From: Chryseobacterium sp. 36-9
GTDB taxonomy: Bacteria; Bacteroidota; Bacteroidia; Flavobacteriales; Weeksellaceae
Assembly: GCA_001898785.1 (NCBI GenBank)
Contig: MKVE01000031.1
Coordinates: 32,862-87,469 of the forward strand
Direction: 5' to 3'
Length of the DNA stretch: 54,608 nucleotides
The notes under the pieces are model-generated. The model was not told the origin of the DNA. It did no database searches and saw only the letters and a program-made list of their open reading frames with translations. Made by a program: the position numbers and the translations under genes. This document shows positions 44,567 through 52,487 of the stretch, in pieces (within the stretch, counting starts at the first letter, position 1; each line of letters begins with the position of its first letter).

Positions 44567-46027
44567 ATGTACAATAATAAAATTTTCCTTAACAAGTTAT
44601 TTTTCTTAGGAATTACTTTTTTTTCTCTCCTGTTTTGTCAAAGCAGCAGTGTAGATGATCAATCAAATCCTCCAGTTGACAATGGAGAAGATAATGGAAA
44701 TTATACTTCTGCATCATTTTGGCTGACAAAAGCAGATGAAACGGTTAAACTTCAAAAGCAAAACGATATTTACTTCAAAAATGCTTCTAATAATTATCAA
44801 ACTATTGATGTTGATTCAGAGCAGAAATATCAAATGATTGACGGTTTTGGCTATACCTTGACAGGTGGTAGCGTTCAGGTAATCAATCAATTATCAGCAT
44901 CAAAAAAAGAGGAATTGCTTCAGAATCTTTTTTCCAATAATGAGAATTCAATCGGAGTAAGCTATCTCAGACTAAGCATCGGTGCATCTGACCTTAACGC
45001 AGAAGTTTTTTCTTATGACGATATGCCTGCAGGACAGACAGATCCTTCACTTTCTCAATTTTCATTAGCAAAAGATCAGGCAATGATTGATATGCTTAAA
45101 AAAATCCTGACAATCAACCCAAATATCAAAATCATTGCAACGCCCTGGTCACCACCGGTTTGGATGAAAGATAACGGAAGCAGTGTTGGTGGCAGTTTAT
45201 TACCTCAATACTATAGTGTTTATGCTCAATATTTTGTAAAATACATACAGGCGATGAAAGCGCAGGGAATCACTATTGATGCTATCACACCTCAGAATGA
45301 ACCTTTGCATCCGGGGAACAACCCAAGCATGTATATGACTTCTGCGCAACAAGGGGAATTTATTAAAAATCATTTGGGACCTGCTTTTCAAACAGCTAAT
45401 ATCAGCACCAAAATCATTCTGTATGATCACAATTGTGACAAGCCGGATTATCCAATGAACATCTTAGCAGACGCTGAAGCTGCAAAATATGTTGACGGCT
45501 CAGCTTTTCACCTTTATGCTGGAAATATCTCAGTTTTAAGTAATGTACATTTAGCATACCCAAATAAAAACTTATATTTTACAGAGCAATGGACGGGTGC
45601 TAATTCTTCATTTTCAGGAGATTTGATTTGGCATACTAAAAACGTCATCATTGGCTCTATGAGAAACTGGAGCAAAGTAGCACTGGAATGGAATGTTGCT
45701 AATGATGCTTCATTTAATCCTCATACACAAGGCGGGTGTACAGAATGTAAAGGCGCCATTACAATTAATTCAAGTGAAGCTTTTACAAGAAACGTAGCTT
45801 ATTATATCATCGCTCAGGCTTCTAAATTTGTTCCTCAAAATTCTCAAAGAATTGCATCAACGCAGCCGGGAAATCTGAGTTCGGTTGCATTTACAAGACC
45901 CGATGGAAAGACAGCTTTGATTGTTCTGAATGAAGGTGATACTACCGAAAATTTTAATATCAGATTTAAAAATAAAACCGCAGTTACATCATTAACGCCA
46001 AAGTCTGTCGCAACATTTGTCTTTTAA
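44567..46027 (+). CDS. GH30-family glycoside hydrolase, lipoprotein
   Basis: A 486-residue hydrolase. The ATG at 44567 gives a lipoprotein signal with Cys24 (FSLLFCQSSS); the open frame further upstream begins at a TTG and is not preferred. A GH30 (beta/alpha)8 barrel with side beta-domain shows QMIDGFGYTLTGGS, PWSPPVWMKDNGS, acid/base Glu245 in TPQNEPLHPGN and nucleophile Glu340 in LYFTEQWTG. The C-terminal beta-domain runs to the end. Members of subfamilies 1 and 3 cleave beta-glucosyl or beta-1,6-glucan links; together with the adjacent GH16 a beta-1,6 glucanase role is likely (inference). Confidence 0.9.
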   Translation: MYNNKIFLNKLFFLGITFFSLLFCQSSSVDDQSNPPVDNGEDNGNYTSASFWLTKADETVKLQKQNDIYFKNASNNYQTIDVDSEQKYQMIDGFGYTLTGGSVQVINQLSASKKEELLQNLFSNNENSIGVSYLRLSIGASDLNAEVFSYDDMPAGQTDPSLSQFSLAKDQAMIDMLKKILTINPNIKIIATPWSPPVWMKDNGSSVGGSLLPQYYSVYAQYFVKYIQAMKAQGITIDAITPQNEPLHPGNNPSMYMTSAQQGEFIKNHLGPAFQTANISTKIILYDHNCDKPDYPMNILADAEAAKYVDGSAFHLYAGNISVLSNVHLAYPNKNLYFTEQWTGANSSFSGDLIWHTKNVIIGSMRNWSKVALEWNVANDASFNPHTQGGCTECKGAITINSSEAFTRNVAYYIIAQASKFVPQNSQRIASTQPGNLSSVAFTRPDGKTALIVLNEGDTTENFNIRFKNKTAVTSLTPKSVATFVF

Positions 46028-46042
46028 TTTCAAACAATTAGT

Positions 46043-46828
46043 ATGAAAAGAGTTTTTTCTATTTCTAATATTATTTTGTTGTCTGTAACAATATCCTGTT
46101 CCACAGCAAAAGACAAAAGAGAGCTGATTTTTCAGGATGAATTTAACGGAGCGATGATTGATCCTTCAAAATGGACATTCGAAGTGGGAGGAGATGGTTT
46201 TGGTAATAATGAGCTTCAGTTTTATACCAAAGACCGAAAAGAAAACGCTAGAGTAGAAAACGGAAATCTCATCATAGAAGCCAGAAAAGAGAAATGGGAA
46301 AAGAATGATTATACTTCCGCAAAGTTAATTACAAAAGAAACTTTCCCTTTTCAGTATGGAAGCATTGAAGTACGAGCTAAGTTACCAAAAGGAAAAGGAA
46401 CATGGCCAGCTATCTGGATGCTAAGTAAAAATATCAAGGAATGGCCGGATGACGGGGAAATCGACATAATGGAACACGTGGGTTACAACGAGGGTTTTGT
46501 CCACGGATCTGTTCATACCAAAAAGTACAATCATATCATCGGAACTCAGAAAACTGATACGATTATTGTGAAAGATGCAACCAGCCAATTTCATGTTTAT
46601 AGAGCTGATTGGACTCCTGAGAAAATTGAAATGTTCGTAGATAACAAAAAATACTTTACTTACATCAATTCAGAAAAAACTTATGACGCCTGGCCATTTG
46701 ATCAGCCATTTTATTTGATTCTTAATCAAGCTGTCGGCGGTAATTGGGGTGGGAAAGAAGGCGTCGATTCGGGGATTTATCCTCAGAAATTCTTAATCGA
46801 TTATGTAAGGATTTATAAATCAAAATAA
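46043..46828 (+). CDS. GH16-family beta-glucanase (laminarinase-like), lipoprotein
   Basis: A 261-residue hydrolase with lipoprotein Cys19 (SVTISC). The jelly-roll core has EFNGAMIDPSKW, WPAIWMLSKN and the catalytic motif DGEIDIMEHVG, with nucleophile Glu139, Asp141 and acid/base Glu144. The ExDIxE spacing with the preceding Trp is as in GH16_3 laminarinases, which cut beta-1,3-glucan. It lies 15 bases after the first GH30 gene in the same direction. Confidence 0.93.
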   Translation: MKRVFSISNIILLSVTISCSTAKDKRELIFQDEFNGAMIDPSKWTFEVGGDGFGNNELQFYTKDRKENARVENGNLIIEARKEKWEKNDYTSAKLITKETFPFQYGSIEVRAKLPKGKGTWPAIWMLSKNIKEWPDDGEIDIMEHVGYNEGFVHGSVHTKKYNHIIGTQKTDTIIVKDATSQFHVYRADWTPEKIEMFVDNKKYFTYINSEKTYDAWPFDQPFYLILNQAVGGNWGGKEGVDSGIYPQKFLIDYVRIYKSK

Positions 46829-46865
46829 CTAAAATACAATTCTATATTTTATAGATTTTCATCTA

Positions 46866-48305
46866 ATGAATAGATTAATTTTATCTTGCTTTTTGACAGG
46901 AATGATCATTAATGCCAATGCGCAGAATTACTGGAAAAAAAGAATAAAAGAGGGTAGAGTCATTATGACTTCCCAAAAAAATAACGAAAAATTTGCCAAG
47001 AAAGCGAATGCCAAATTCATAGATTTTCCTCAACCTAAAGAAACCGACATCTGTGTTTTCGTAGATCCTGATTTCAAATACCAGAAACTGATAGGATTTG
47101 GTGGTGCCATTACAGACGCGTCTGCTGAGGTTTTTGCTAAACTTCCAAAAGAAAAGCAGAAAGAATTGATCGAAGCTTATTATGGGAAAACCGGTTTGGG
47201 ATACAACGTTATCAGAACCAATATGAATTCTTGTGATTTTTCCAGCGACAGCTATACCTATGTAAAAGATAATGACACTTCGTTAAGCTCATTCGATATC
47301 AAGCACGATGAACAGTATAAGATTCCATTGATAAAACTAGCACAACAAGCTATCGATCCAAAAGATTTCAGATTTTATTTCAGTCCGTGGAGTCCGCCAG
47401 CGTGGATGAAATCGAATAATAATATGCTGAAAGGCGGGCGTCTTTTGGATAAATATTATCAGGTTTGGGCCAATTATTATATCAAATTCATTCAGGAATA
47501 TGAGAAAAGAAATATTCCGGTCTGGGGACTCAGTGTTCAGAATGAACCAATGGCGACTCAGACCTGGGAATCTTGCCTTTATACAGCGGATGAAGAAGCC
47601 AAATTGCTAAGAGAAAATCTTGGTCCGGCATTGTGGAAAAATGGCTACAAAGATAAAAAAGTAATTATCTGGGATCATAACAGAGACCTGATGTATCAAC
47701 GCGCTACAACCACTTTACAAGACCCGGAAACTTCCAAATACGCTTCCGGTATTGGTTATCACTGGTACGAGACGTGGAATAACAAATCGCAATTATTTGA
47801 TAATGTGGCTGAAACTTACAGAGCTTTTCCTGACAAATTCCTGATTTTCACAGAAGGTTGCAAAGAACAATTTGATTTTTCTAAAATTTATGATATAAGC
47901 TTAGGCGAATTGTATGGACGAAATATGATTAACGATTTCAACAAAGGAACTTCTGCCTGGACAGACTGGAACATTCTTTTGGATGAAAAAGGTGGCCCCA
48001 ATCATGTGGGTAATTTTTGTTTTGCACCAGTTATCGCAGATACCGGAAAAGGGGAGTTGCATTACACTTACGAATATTATTACATTGGCCATCTTTCAAA
48101 ATACATCAAACCCAATGCTCGGCGTGTAGGAAGTTCTACCAACAAAGACTTCTTATTATCAACAAGTTTTATGAATGAAAATGGGGAACTGGTCGTTGTA
48201 GTGATGAACGAAGGTAATACCGACACAGATTTTAATTTATGGATCGAAGGAAAATCTTCCAAACTTTCTGCGCCGGCACATTCTATACAGACTATAGTTT
48301 TATAA
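46866..48305 (+). CDS. Second GH30-family glycoside hydrolase, secreted
   Basis: A 479-residue hydrolase. A signal peptide (about 1-19, ending NANAQ) has no lipobox, so it is periplasmic or fully secreted, unlike the first GH30. It shows the GH30 features YQKLIGFGGAITDASAEVF, YFSPWSPPAWMKSNN, acid/base Glu227 (LSVQNEPMA) and nucleophile Glu330 (IFTEGC). It is clearly distinct from the upstream GH30, with more GlcCer-ase-like segments (TDWNILLDEKGGPNHVGN), and could process oligosaccharides after import. It is the last gene of the glucan locus. Confidence 0.9.
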   Translation: MNRLILSCFLTGMIINANAQNYWKKRIKEGRVIMTSQKNNEKFAKKANAKFIDFPQPKETDICVFVDPDFKYQKLIGFGGAITDASAEVFAKLPKEKQKELIEAYYGKTGLGYNVIRTNMNSCDFSSDSYTYVKDNDTSLSSFDIKHDEQYKIPLIKLAQQAIDPKDFRFYFSPWSPPAWMKSNNNMLKGGRLLDKYYQVWANYYIKFIQEYEKRNIPVWGLSVQNEPMATQTWESCLYTADEEAKLLRENLGPALWKNGYKDKKVIIWDHNRDLMYQRATTTLQDPETSKYASGIGYHWYETWNNKSQLFDNVAETYRAFPDKFLIFTEGCKEQFDFSKIYDISLGELYGRNMINDFNKGTSAWTDWNILLDEKGGPNHVGNFCFAPVIADTGKGELHYTYEYYYIGHLSKYIKPNARRVGSSTNKDFLLSTSFMNENGELVVVVMNEGNTDTDFNLWIEGKSSKLSAPAHSIQTIVL

Positions 48306-48328
48306 ATTATATATTTTTAAGGGTAATA

Positions 48329-48347
48329 CAGCAGTTTTTAGCTGCTG
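48329..48347. terminator. Weak hairpin between convergent genes, possible terminator
   Basis: CAGCAG pairs with CTGCTG across a 7-base loop; a T-rich stretch follows on the plus side. The stem is only 6 bp. It lies 24 bases after the second GH30 gene. Confidence 0.4.
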
Positions 48348-48350
48348 AAT

Positions 48351-48857
48351 TTATTTTAAATGTTTACAGTCAGTTGGTGTTAATCGTCTTCCTTTGGAAT
48401 AATTAATTGCTTTGGATGATACGTAAACTTGTTTTGGAGAATTATTGTTTGAATAACTGCCGATTCCTTCAAGCAAAACACCGCTATCCTGTAAAAAGTA
48501 AACTTCGCGTTCACTTGTCGTACCTTCAGACATAAACTTATAATTCAGTTTCAAAGTATCGCCGGAAACGGTTCCGGAAACATCACCGGTTGAAGAATCT
48601 TTTTCAAAATTTTTGTATGTCAATTTACCGGAAACTTTTCCGGTAATAATTTTATAGGACAATGTCATAGAATCTTTAGCCAACACATTCATGTAACAAT
48701 AATCAACATTTTCTGTTGTAGAAATCTGATTTTTTTCATTATCAGGAATGGCTAACGTATCAGGTTTTCGGTTTTCAACATTCAGTTGTTTGCCGTCATT
48801 TTTTTCACAAGAATGGATAATTGTAACGCCTGATAGAATTAAAATAATTTTTTTCAT
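48351..48857 (-). CDS. Small lipoprotein of unknown function
   Basis: A 168-residue protein with lipoprotein signal MKKIILILSGVTIIHSC (Cys17). The mature part is beta-rich and polar, with NVLAKDSMTLSYKIITGKVSGKLTY and SGDTLKLNYKFMSEGTTSEREVYFL, like small lipocalin- or NlpE-like envelope proteins, but no family is recognised. It is monocistronic and convergent to the glucan locus, and not obviously part of it. About 180 non-coding bases separate it from the M14 gene. Confidence 0.72.
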   Translation of the reverse strand: MKKIILILSGVTIIHSCEKNDGKQLNVENRKPDTLAIPDNEKNQISTTENVDYCYMNVLAKDSMTLSYKIITGKVSGKLTYKNFEKDSSTGDVSGTVSGDTLKLNYKFMSEGTTSEREVYFLQDSGVLLEGIGSYSNNNSPKQVYVSSKAINYSKGRRLTPTDCKHLK

Positions 48858-49034
48858 AATAGATTATTTTGTGACAGAATAAAATTAGAAAATATTATAC
48901 CAAAATATCGCATAGAAATAGTGTCGGAGTATGCTCGGTTTAGTAATTATAAAATGTCCTATAATTTATATTATGTTAAATAGAATATTGCAATCAACTC
49001 ATAAAAAGCTGATTAATAAAGGTTAATTACTGAT

Positions 49035-50138
49035 TTATTCTATAACGAAATCGACCAACGACTCAAGTTTTGGAAATCTTTTTTGTGAAATAAATTTCTT
49101 ATCTGTACAGTCAATTTCCTGCCAGCCTTTTTTATGATTCAGATCACCAACTTCAACAACGTATGGCTGATAAGTCAGATTATTATTTTCATCAAGAATT
49201 TCTCTATATTGTATGGCGATATCCAAAATACATTCGAATTCTGTATTAAGCCTGACATTCCTGTAGATCAGATCAAAATGAGATTCTTTGTTCTGAGGAA
49301 TGTCAAAATAAGTTTCATAGCTCAATGTGTCACCTTTAAGAACTGACATTGCCTTTAAAGCAAAATATAAAGCTTGAGTATAAAATTCCCGAGTCTTACC
49401 CCGTTCCAAATCATTTTCAAAATATCCACCTTCAAACAATATTGCCGGTATCCCGGCTTTCATAAAATTATCACCACTGGATGTTGGGTAAAATTCGTCT
49501 GTATATTTGGCAATCCTGTCAGGGAGAATTTGTTTCATCTGCATATAGATCGCAGCGATTACAGCCATACTTTTTTTTCGGTTTTCTGTGATATCACGAT
49601 CAGCATTTTCCGACGGCGCCAAAAATGATAACGTTGCAGGATGTTTTCCATCGGTCGTAAAAATTGTTCTCTGATCATGAAGATTCAAAAGATAGCTGTA
49701 ATTATTATTGAGAATTAATGATTTCAGTAATTTCATTTCAACACTCGAAGTCCTCAAGAAATCTCTGTTGATATCGATGTCAAAAGCATTTCGTCTTGTC
49801 CAGGCTTCAGAACCATCAGGATTCAGCATAAAGATGAAATCTAACTGTATTAATTCAAATAATTTCTCTTTCAGTTCCGGATGCTTTTCAAATATAGCTA
49901 ATAGATCCAGCATTGCCAAAGTCGCTGTAGATTCGTTACCGTGCATTTGCGACCAGGCAGCAACCTTGATGTTACCTTTTCCGAGGGTCATCATGTAGAT
50001 AGGTTTCCCGAGACTGGATTTTCCTACCTCTTTGATGTAATCGCTGTTATTGTCCTGTAAGTAAGAAAATAATTTTTCAGGGGAAATATAGCGTTCTGGG
50101 AAGTTTACATTTTTAAAATAAGGGAAACTGAAATTCAT
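49035..50138 (-). CDS. M14-family zinc carboxypeptidase-like protein, cytoplasmic
   Basis: A 367-residue protein. The ATG at 50138 (MNFSFPYFKNVNFPERYI) is used; an upstream TTG at 50189 lies within the promoter. The M14 zinc site is visible: His66 and Glu69 in QMHGNEST and His154 in NLHDQRT, with NPDGSEAW and DINRDF between as in this family, and a later Glu in FEGGYFEND as the catalytic base candidate. There is no signal peptide, so it acts inside the cell, on a peptide or amidated compound not known. Operator-like palindromes lie upstream. Confidence 0.85.
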   Translation of the reverse strand: MNFSFPYFKNVNFPERYISPEKLFSYLQDNNSDYIKEVGKSSLGKPIYMMTLGKGNIKVAAWSQMHGNESTATLAMLDLLAIFEKHPELKEKLFELIQLDFIFMLNPDGSEAWTRRNAFDIDINRDFLRTSSVEMKLLKSLILNNNYSYLLNLHDQRTIFTTDGKHPATLSFLAPSENADRDITENRKKSMAVIAAIYMQMKQILPDRIAKYTDEFYPTSSGDNFMKAGIPAILFEGGYFENDLERGKTREFYTQALYFALKAMSVLKGDTLSYETYFDIPQNKESHFDLIYRNVRLNTEFECILDIAIQYREILDENNNLTYQPYVVEVGDLNHKKGWQEIDCTDKKFISQKRFPKLESLVDFVIE

Positions 50139-50160
50139 TTTTACGGTATTTGATTTTTCA

Positions 50161-50189
50161 CAAAAATAACATTTAATCACAAATATCAA
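50161..50189 (-). promoter_or_regulatory. Promoter of the M14 gene
   Basis: On the minus strand TTG (50189-50187), 18 bases, TATTTTTG (50168-50161) match the -33/-7 consensus with a one-base shorter spacer. The box ends 22 bases before the ATG. The palindrome at 50192-50205 begins 3 bases beyond the -33 element. Confidence 0.6.
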
Positions 50190-50191
50190 TG

Positions 50192-50205
50192 TTTACATTT
50201 GTAAA
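50192..50205. promoter_or_regulatory. Operator-like palindrome A, TTTACATTTGTAAA
   Basis: A perfect 14-bp palindrome containing the 12-bp core TTACATTTGTAA that also occurs twice before the XRE gene. It lies just upstream of the M14 -33 element. Confidence 0.65.
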
Positions 50206-50217
50206 ATGATTAAACAT

Positions 50218-50229
50218 TGACAAATGTCA
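50218..50229. promoter_or_regulatory. Operator-like palindrome B, TGACAAATGTCA
   Basis: A perfect 12-bp palindrome; it matches the reverse complement of the core (TTACAAATGTAA) at 10 of 12 positions. It is 25 bp centre-to-centre from palindrome A. Confidence 0.55.
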
Positions 50230-50416
50230 CTTTGTCTGTTGATTATTTTGTGGAATACATTATTTTTAATTTATTTTCATATAATTTTAAATATCAATAT
50301 TTTACAAATTTTAAATTAAGTAATTATTTATATTTACTTTAAGTATAGAAATAGTGTTAATTACTAATTTGTTCAGGAATTCACTAAACGATTTTCCATA
50401 CATTTATTACTGTTTT

Positions 50417-50428
50417 TTACAAATGTAC
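50417..50428. promoter_or_regulatory. Operator-like site C, TTACAAATGTAC
   Basis: 11 of 12 positions match the core TTACAAATGTAA. It lies 27 bases upstream of the terC -7 element, so it would overlap the -33 region. Confidence 0.55.
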
Positions 50429-50454
50429 AACGCATTAAATCACAATTAATTCGC

Positions 50455-50462
50455 TATTTTTG
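50455..50462 (+). promoter_or_regulatory. terC promoter -7 element
   Basis: TATTTTTG matches TAnnTTTG, 14 bases before the ATG at 50477. No exact TTG at -33. Confidence 0.5.
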
Positions 50463-50476
50463 TCCATTAAAAAGTT

Positions 50477-51532
50477 ATGATGAGCAACGAAATTCTATTT
50501 CTTTCAGGATTTTTGGTATTTATAATTACGATACTACTTTTAGATCTGGGCATTTTTAATAAAAAGGATTCTGCAGTTTCTCTTAAACAAGCCGGGTTGA
50601 TGAGTGTTTTCATTATTCTGTTATCACTAGGTTTTTACATCCTACTCACCTATTACGGCCATCTGATTCATGGGATAGACAGTATGGAAAGACTACAGGA
50701 GATCGTAGCAAAGCACAAACATCCTATAAAAATTGTACCCGGGAATCTGGAACATAGCATAATGGTATATGACAAAAACCTGGGATTGGAGTTTCTTACA
50801 GGTTATCTGGTAGAATATGCTTTATCGGTCGATAATATCTTTGTCATTCTTCTTGTCTTCAGCGGATTCGGAGTTGCACCGCGTAATTATCACCGGGTTC
50901 TTTTTTGGGGAATTTTTGGGGCAATTGTAATGCGTTTTCTCTTTATATTTATAGGAGCAGCACTGATTCAGAAATTCGAATGGATAATGTATGTCTTTGG
51001 AGCATTTCTGGTTTATACAGGGATTAAAATGTTTATTGACAGAAATAAGGATGAAGAAATTGATCCACAGCATCATCCGGTTGTCAAATTTGCACAAAAG
51101 CATTTTAAGGTTCATAATCAGTTCGTTGGAAATAAATTCTTTGTGGTCGTTGATGGAATCAAGAAAATGACACCTTTATTCCTTGTATTAATTATCATAG
51201 AATTAACGGATTTAATCTTTGCGGTTGATAGTATACCGGCGATTTTTTCTATAACCAAAGATCCTTATATCGTGTTCTTCTCAAACATATTTGCAATTAT
51301 CGGGTTAAGATCTATGTTCTTTCTTTTAGCCGGGATTGTTAATAAGTTCAGGTTTTTAAAAATTGGTTTGGCTGCGTTATTAGCGTTTATAGGTCTGAAA
51401 ATGATTTTTCACCATTACCTGGAAGATATTGGTTTCGGGACTTCAGAATCATTAATCGTGATCATGTCAATTCTTCTGTTAAGCATAGGTACATCCCTAC
51501 TCTTTCCAGAGAAAAAATCAAAAAATGCTTAA
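50477..51532 (+). CDS. TerC/Alx-family integral membrane protein
   Basis: A 351-residue protein with about nine membrane segments. Family-typical acidic motifs lie within helices: EYALSVDNIFVI near residue 114 and IELTDLIFAVDSIPAIF near 250. The central cytoplasmic loop (DRNKDEEIDPQHHPVVKFAQKHFKVH) is His- and acid-rich. Relatives export Mn2+ or support metal insertion into secreted proteins; tellurite resistance is a historical label. The start may be Met1 or Met2. It is monocistronic, with its own terminator. An operator-like site lies in its promoter. Confidence 0.9.
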   Translation: MMSNEILFLSGFLVFIITILLLDLGIFNKKDSAVSLKQAGLMSVFIILLSLGFYILLTYYGHLIHGIDSMERLQEIVAKHKHPIKIVPGNLEHSIMVYDKNLGLEFLTGYLVEYALSVDNIFVILLVFSGFGVAPRNYHRVLFWGIFGAIVMRFLFIFIGAALIQKFEWIMYVFGAFLVYTGIKMFIDRNKDEEIDPQHHPVVKFAQKHFKVHNQFVGNKFFVVVDGIKKMTPLFLVLIIIELTDLIFAVDSIPAIFSITKDPYIVFFSNIFAIIGLRSMFFLLAGIVNKFRFLKIGLAALLAFIGLKMIFHHYLEDIGFGTSESLIVIMSILLLSIGTSLLFPEKKSKNA

Positions 51533-51569
51533 ATCTTAGGCTTAAAATTTGAGACATTTAAAAGACTTC

Positions 51570-51595
51570 AAGCTTCCTTTTAGGAGGCTTTTTTT
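51570..51595 (+). terminator. Terminator after terC
   Basis: AAGCTTCC (51570-51577) pairs with GGAGGCTT (51583-51590) with one G-U pair, loop TTTTA, followed by a T run. It lies 37 bases after the terC stop. Confidence 0.85.
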
Positions 51596-51764
51596 ATGGT
51601 CTAAATCAAAGTTTTCAATGCTTCATGTTGTAATATTTATCTTTTTCACATTATCCACATAAATATTGAGATTATAATTCTTTTATTCATACTTATCCAC
51701 AAATAATAATATAACTAGTTAAAAACTAAGCATTTATAATTAATAATCTTATCAATTTAATTTG

Positions 51765-51778
51765 TTTACAAAAGTAAA
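51765..51778. promoter_or_regulatory. Operator-like site D, TTTACAAAAGTAAA
   Basis: A perfect palindrome of arms TTTAC/GTAAA. It matches TTTACAAATGTAAA at 13 of 14 positions and lies 70 bp upstream of the XRE start. Confidence 0.5.
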
Positions 51779-51788
51779 TTATATAAAA

Positions 51789-51800
51789 TTACATTTGTAA
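51789..51800. promoter_or_regulatory. Operator-like palindrome E, TTACATTTGTAA
   Basis: A perfect 12-bp palindrome identical to the core of A and to F. It contains TACATTTG, a match to the -7 element TAnnTTTG. It is 33 bp from F centre-to-centre. Confidence 0.65.
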
Positions 51801-51821
51801 CATTTCTTATTGCTTAATTTA

Positions 51822-51833
51822 TTACATTTGTAA
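51822..51833 (+). promoter_or_regulatory. Operator-like palindrome F overlapping the XRE -7 element
   Basis: A perfect TTACATTTGTAA ending one base before the XRE gene's ATG. Inside it TACATTTG (51823-51830) fits TAnnTTTG, so a -7 box, an operator and the translation start nearly coincide. The mRNA would be leaderless. A bound repressor would shut the gene off. Confidence 0.65.
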
Positions 51834-51834
51834 A

Positions 51835-52356
51835 ATGGAATTTAATGATAGAATTACAAAAGTTATCGAATATACAGAGCTTACTCCCGCTGAGTTTGCT
51901 GAAGAGATTGGTGTACAACGTTCAAGTATTTCGCATATCATTTCCGGGAGAAACAAACCTTCTCTCGATTTCATTTCTAAAATAAAAACTAAGTTTCCAG
52001 AACTTGAATGGGAATGGCTAATTACAGGTTTTGGAGAAATGCTTATTAATAAGGAAGAAAATTCTCCTACAACTATTCAATCTATTGAAGAAAGTAAGCC
52101 TGTAAAAAAAACATTACCGGATTTATTTTCGTTAATCGATGATGAAAATTTTGGAAAGGAAGAAAACGAATTAAAATCTCAAAAAAATAATAACTCATCA
52201 GAATCGAATATTTCCGCACCTTCTATAGAAAAGAAAAATATAGCCGATTCTCAGCGATTAGAAAATTTTGATGAAAAGCAAGACAATTCATCAAAAAAAA
52301 TCAAAAGAATTGTATTTTTTTATCAGGACGGAACTTTTGAAACTTATGAAAATTAG
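51835..52356 (+). CDS. XRE-type helix-turn-helix regulator
   Basis: A 173-residue protein. Residues about 5-63 are a Cro/XRE helix-turn-helix (LTPAEFAEEIGVQRSSISHIISGRNKPSLDFISKI). A low-complexity, Asn/Ser/Glu-rich middle (about 75-150) follows, then a conserved-looking C-terminal motif KIKRIVFFYQDGTFETYEN. This layout is common in flavobacterial XRE proteins; the target genes are generally unknown. Copies of TTACATTTGTAA over its own promoter suggest autoregulation. A tRNA gene follows 22 bases downstream. Confidence 0.88.
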   Translation: MEFNDRITKVIEYTELTPAEFAEEIGVQRSSISHIISGRNKPSLDFISKIKTKFPELEWEWLITGFGEMLINKEENSPTTIQSIEESKPVKKTLPDLFSLIDDENFGKEENELKSQKNNNSSESNISAPSIEKKNIADSQRLENFDEKQDNSSKKIKRIVFFYQDGTFETYEN

Positions 52357-52378
52357 TTAACTTTAACTCCATCATTTT

Positions 52379-52450
52379 GGCCTCATAGTTCAACGGATAG
52401 AATAGAAGTTTCCTAAACTTTAGATCCAAGTTCGATTCTTGGTGAGGCTA
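52379..52450 (+). tRNA. tRNA-Arg (anticodon CCU)
   Basis: A complete cloverleaf can be drawn. Acceptor GGCCTCA pairs with TGAGGCT (one G-U), D stem GTTC/GAAT, anticodon stem GAAGT/ACTTT with loop TTCCTAA (anticodon CCT), and T arm CCAAG-TTCGATT-CTTGG. The discriminator is A; CCA is not encoded. It reads AGG codons. Confidence 0.93.
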
Positions 52451-52465
52451 CAAATTTATAAACCT

Positions 52466-52473
52466 TAACTTTG
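52466..52473 (+). promoter_or_regulatory. Promoter -7 element of the radical SAM gene
   Basis: TAACTTTG matches TAnnTTTG, 14 bases before the TTG start at 52488. A -33 element would fall inside the tRNA 3' end and is not evident. Confidence 0.4.
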
Positions 52474-52487
52474 CCGAAAATAATCTT

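Larger units (their letters stand above)
50139..50476. other. 338-bp divergent regulatory region of M14 and terC genes
   Basis: AT-rich, no gene. It holds the M14 promoter (50161-50189), palindromes at 50192-50205, 50218-50229 and 50417-50428, and a terC -7 element. Nothing recognisable lies between about 50240 and 50410. No yybP-ykoY (Mn) riboswitch core was found. Confidence 0.6.
51601..51834. other. Candidate replication origin or DnaA-bound region
   Basis: Four DnaA-box-like 9-mers in the same orientation lie within 60 bp: TTTTTCACA (51642-51650, one mismatch to TTATNCACA), TTATCCACA (51651-51659, perfect, directly adjacent), TTATTCATA (51683-51691, one mismatch) and TTATCCACA (51693-51701, perfect). 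They are followed by about 75 bp of almost pure A/T (51702-51775), suitable as an unwinding element. No gene is present. Origin function is inference; a DnaA-regulated promoter for the XRE gene is the alternative. Confidence 0.5.

Noticed and set aside
50230-50476. Manganese (yybP-ykoY) riboswitch before terC
   Set aside because: Such riboswitches often precede TerC/Alx genes, but the conserved core and stems were not found; the region is plain A/T-rich.
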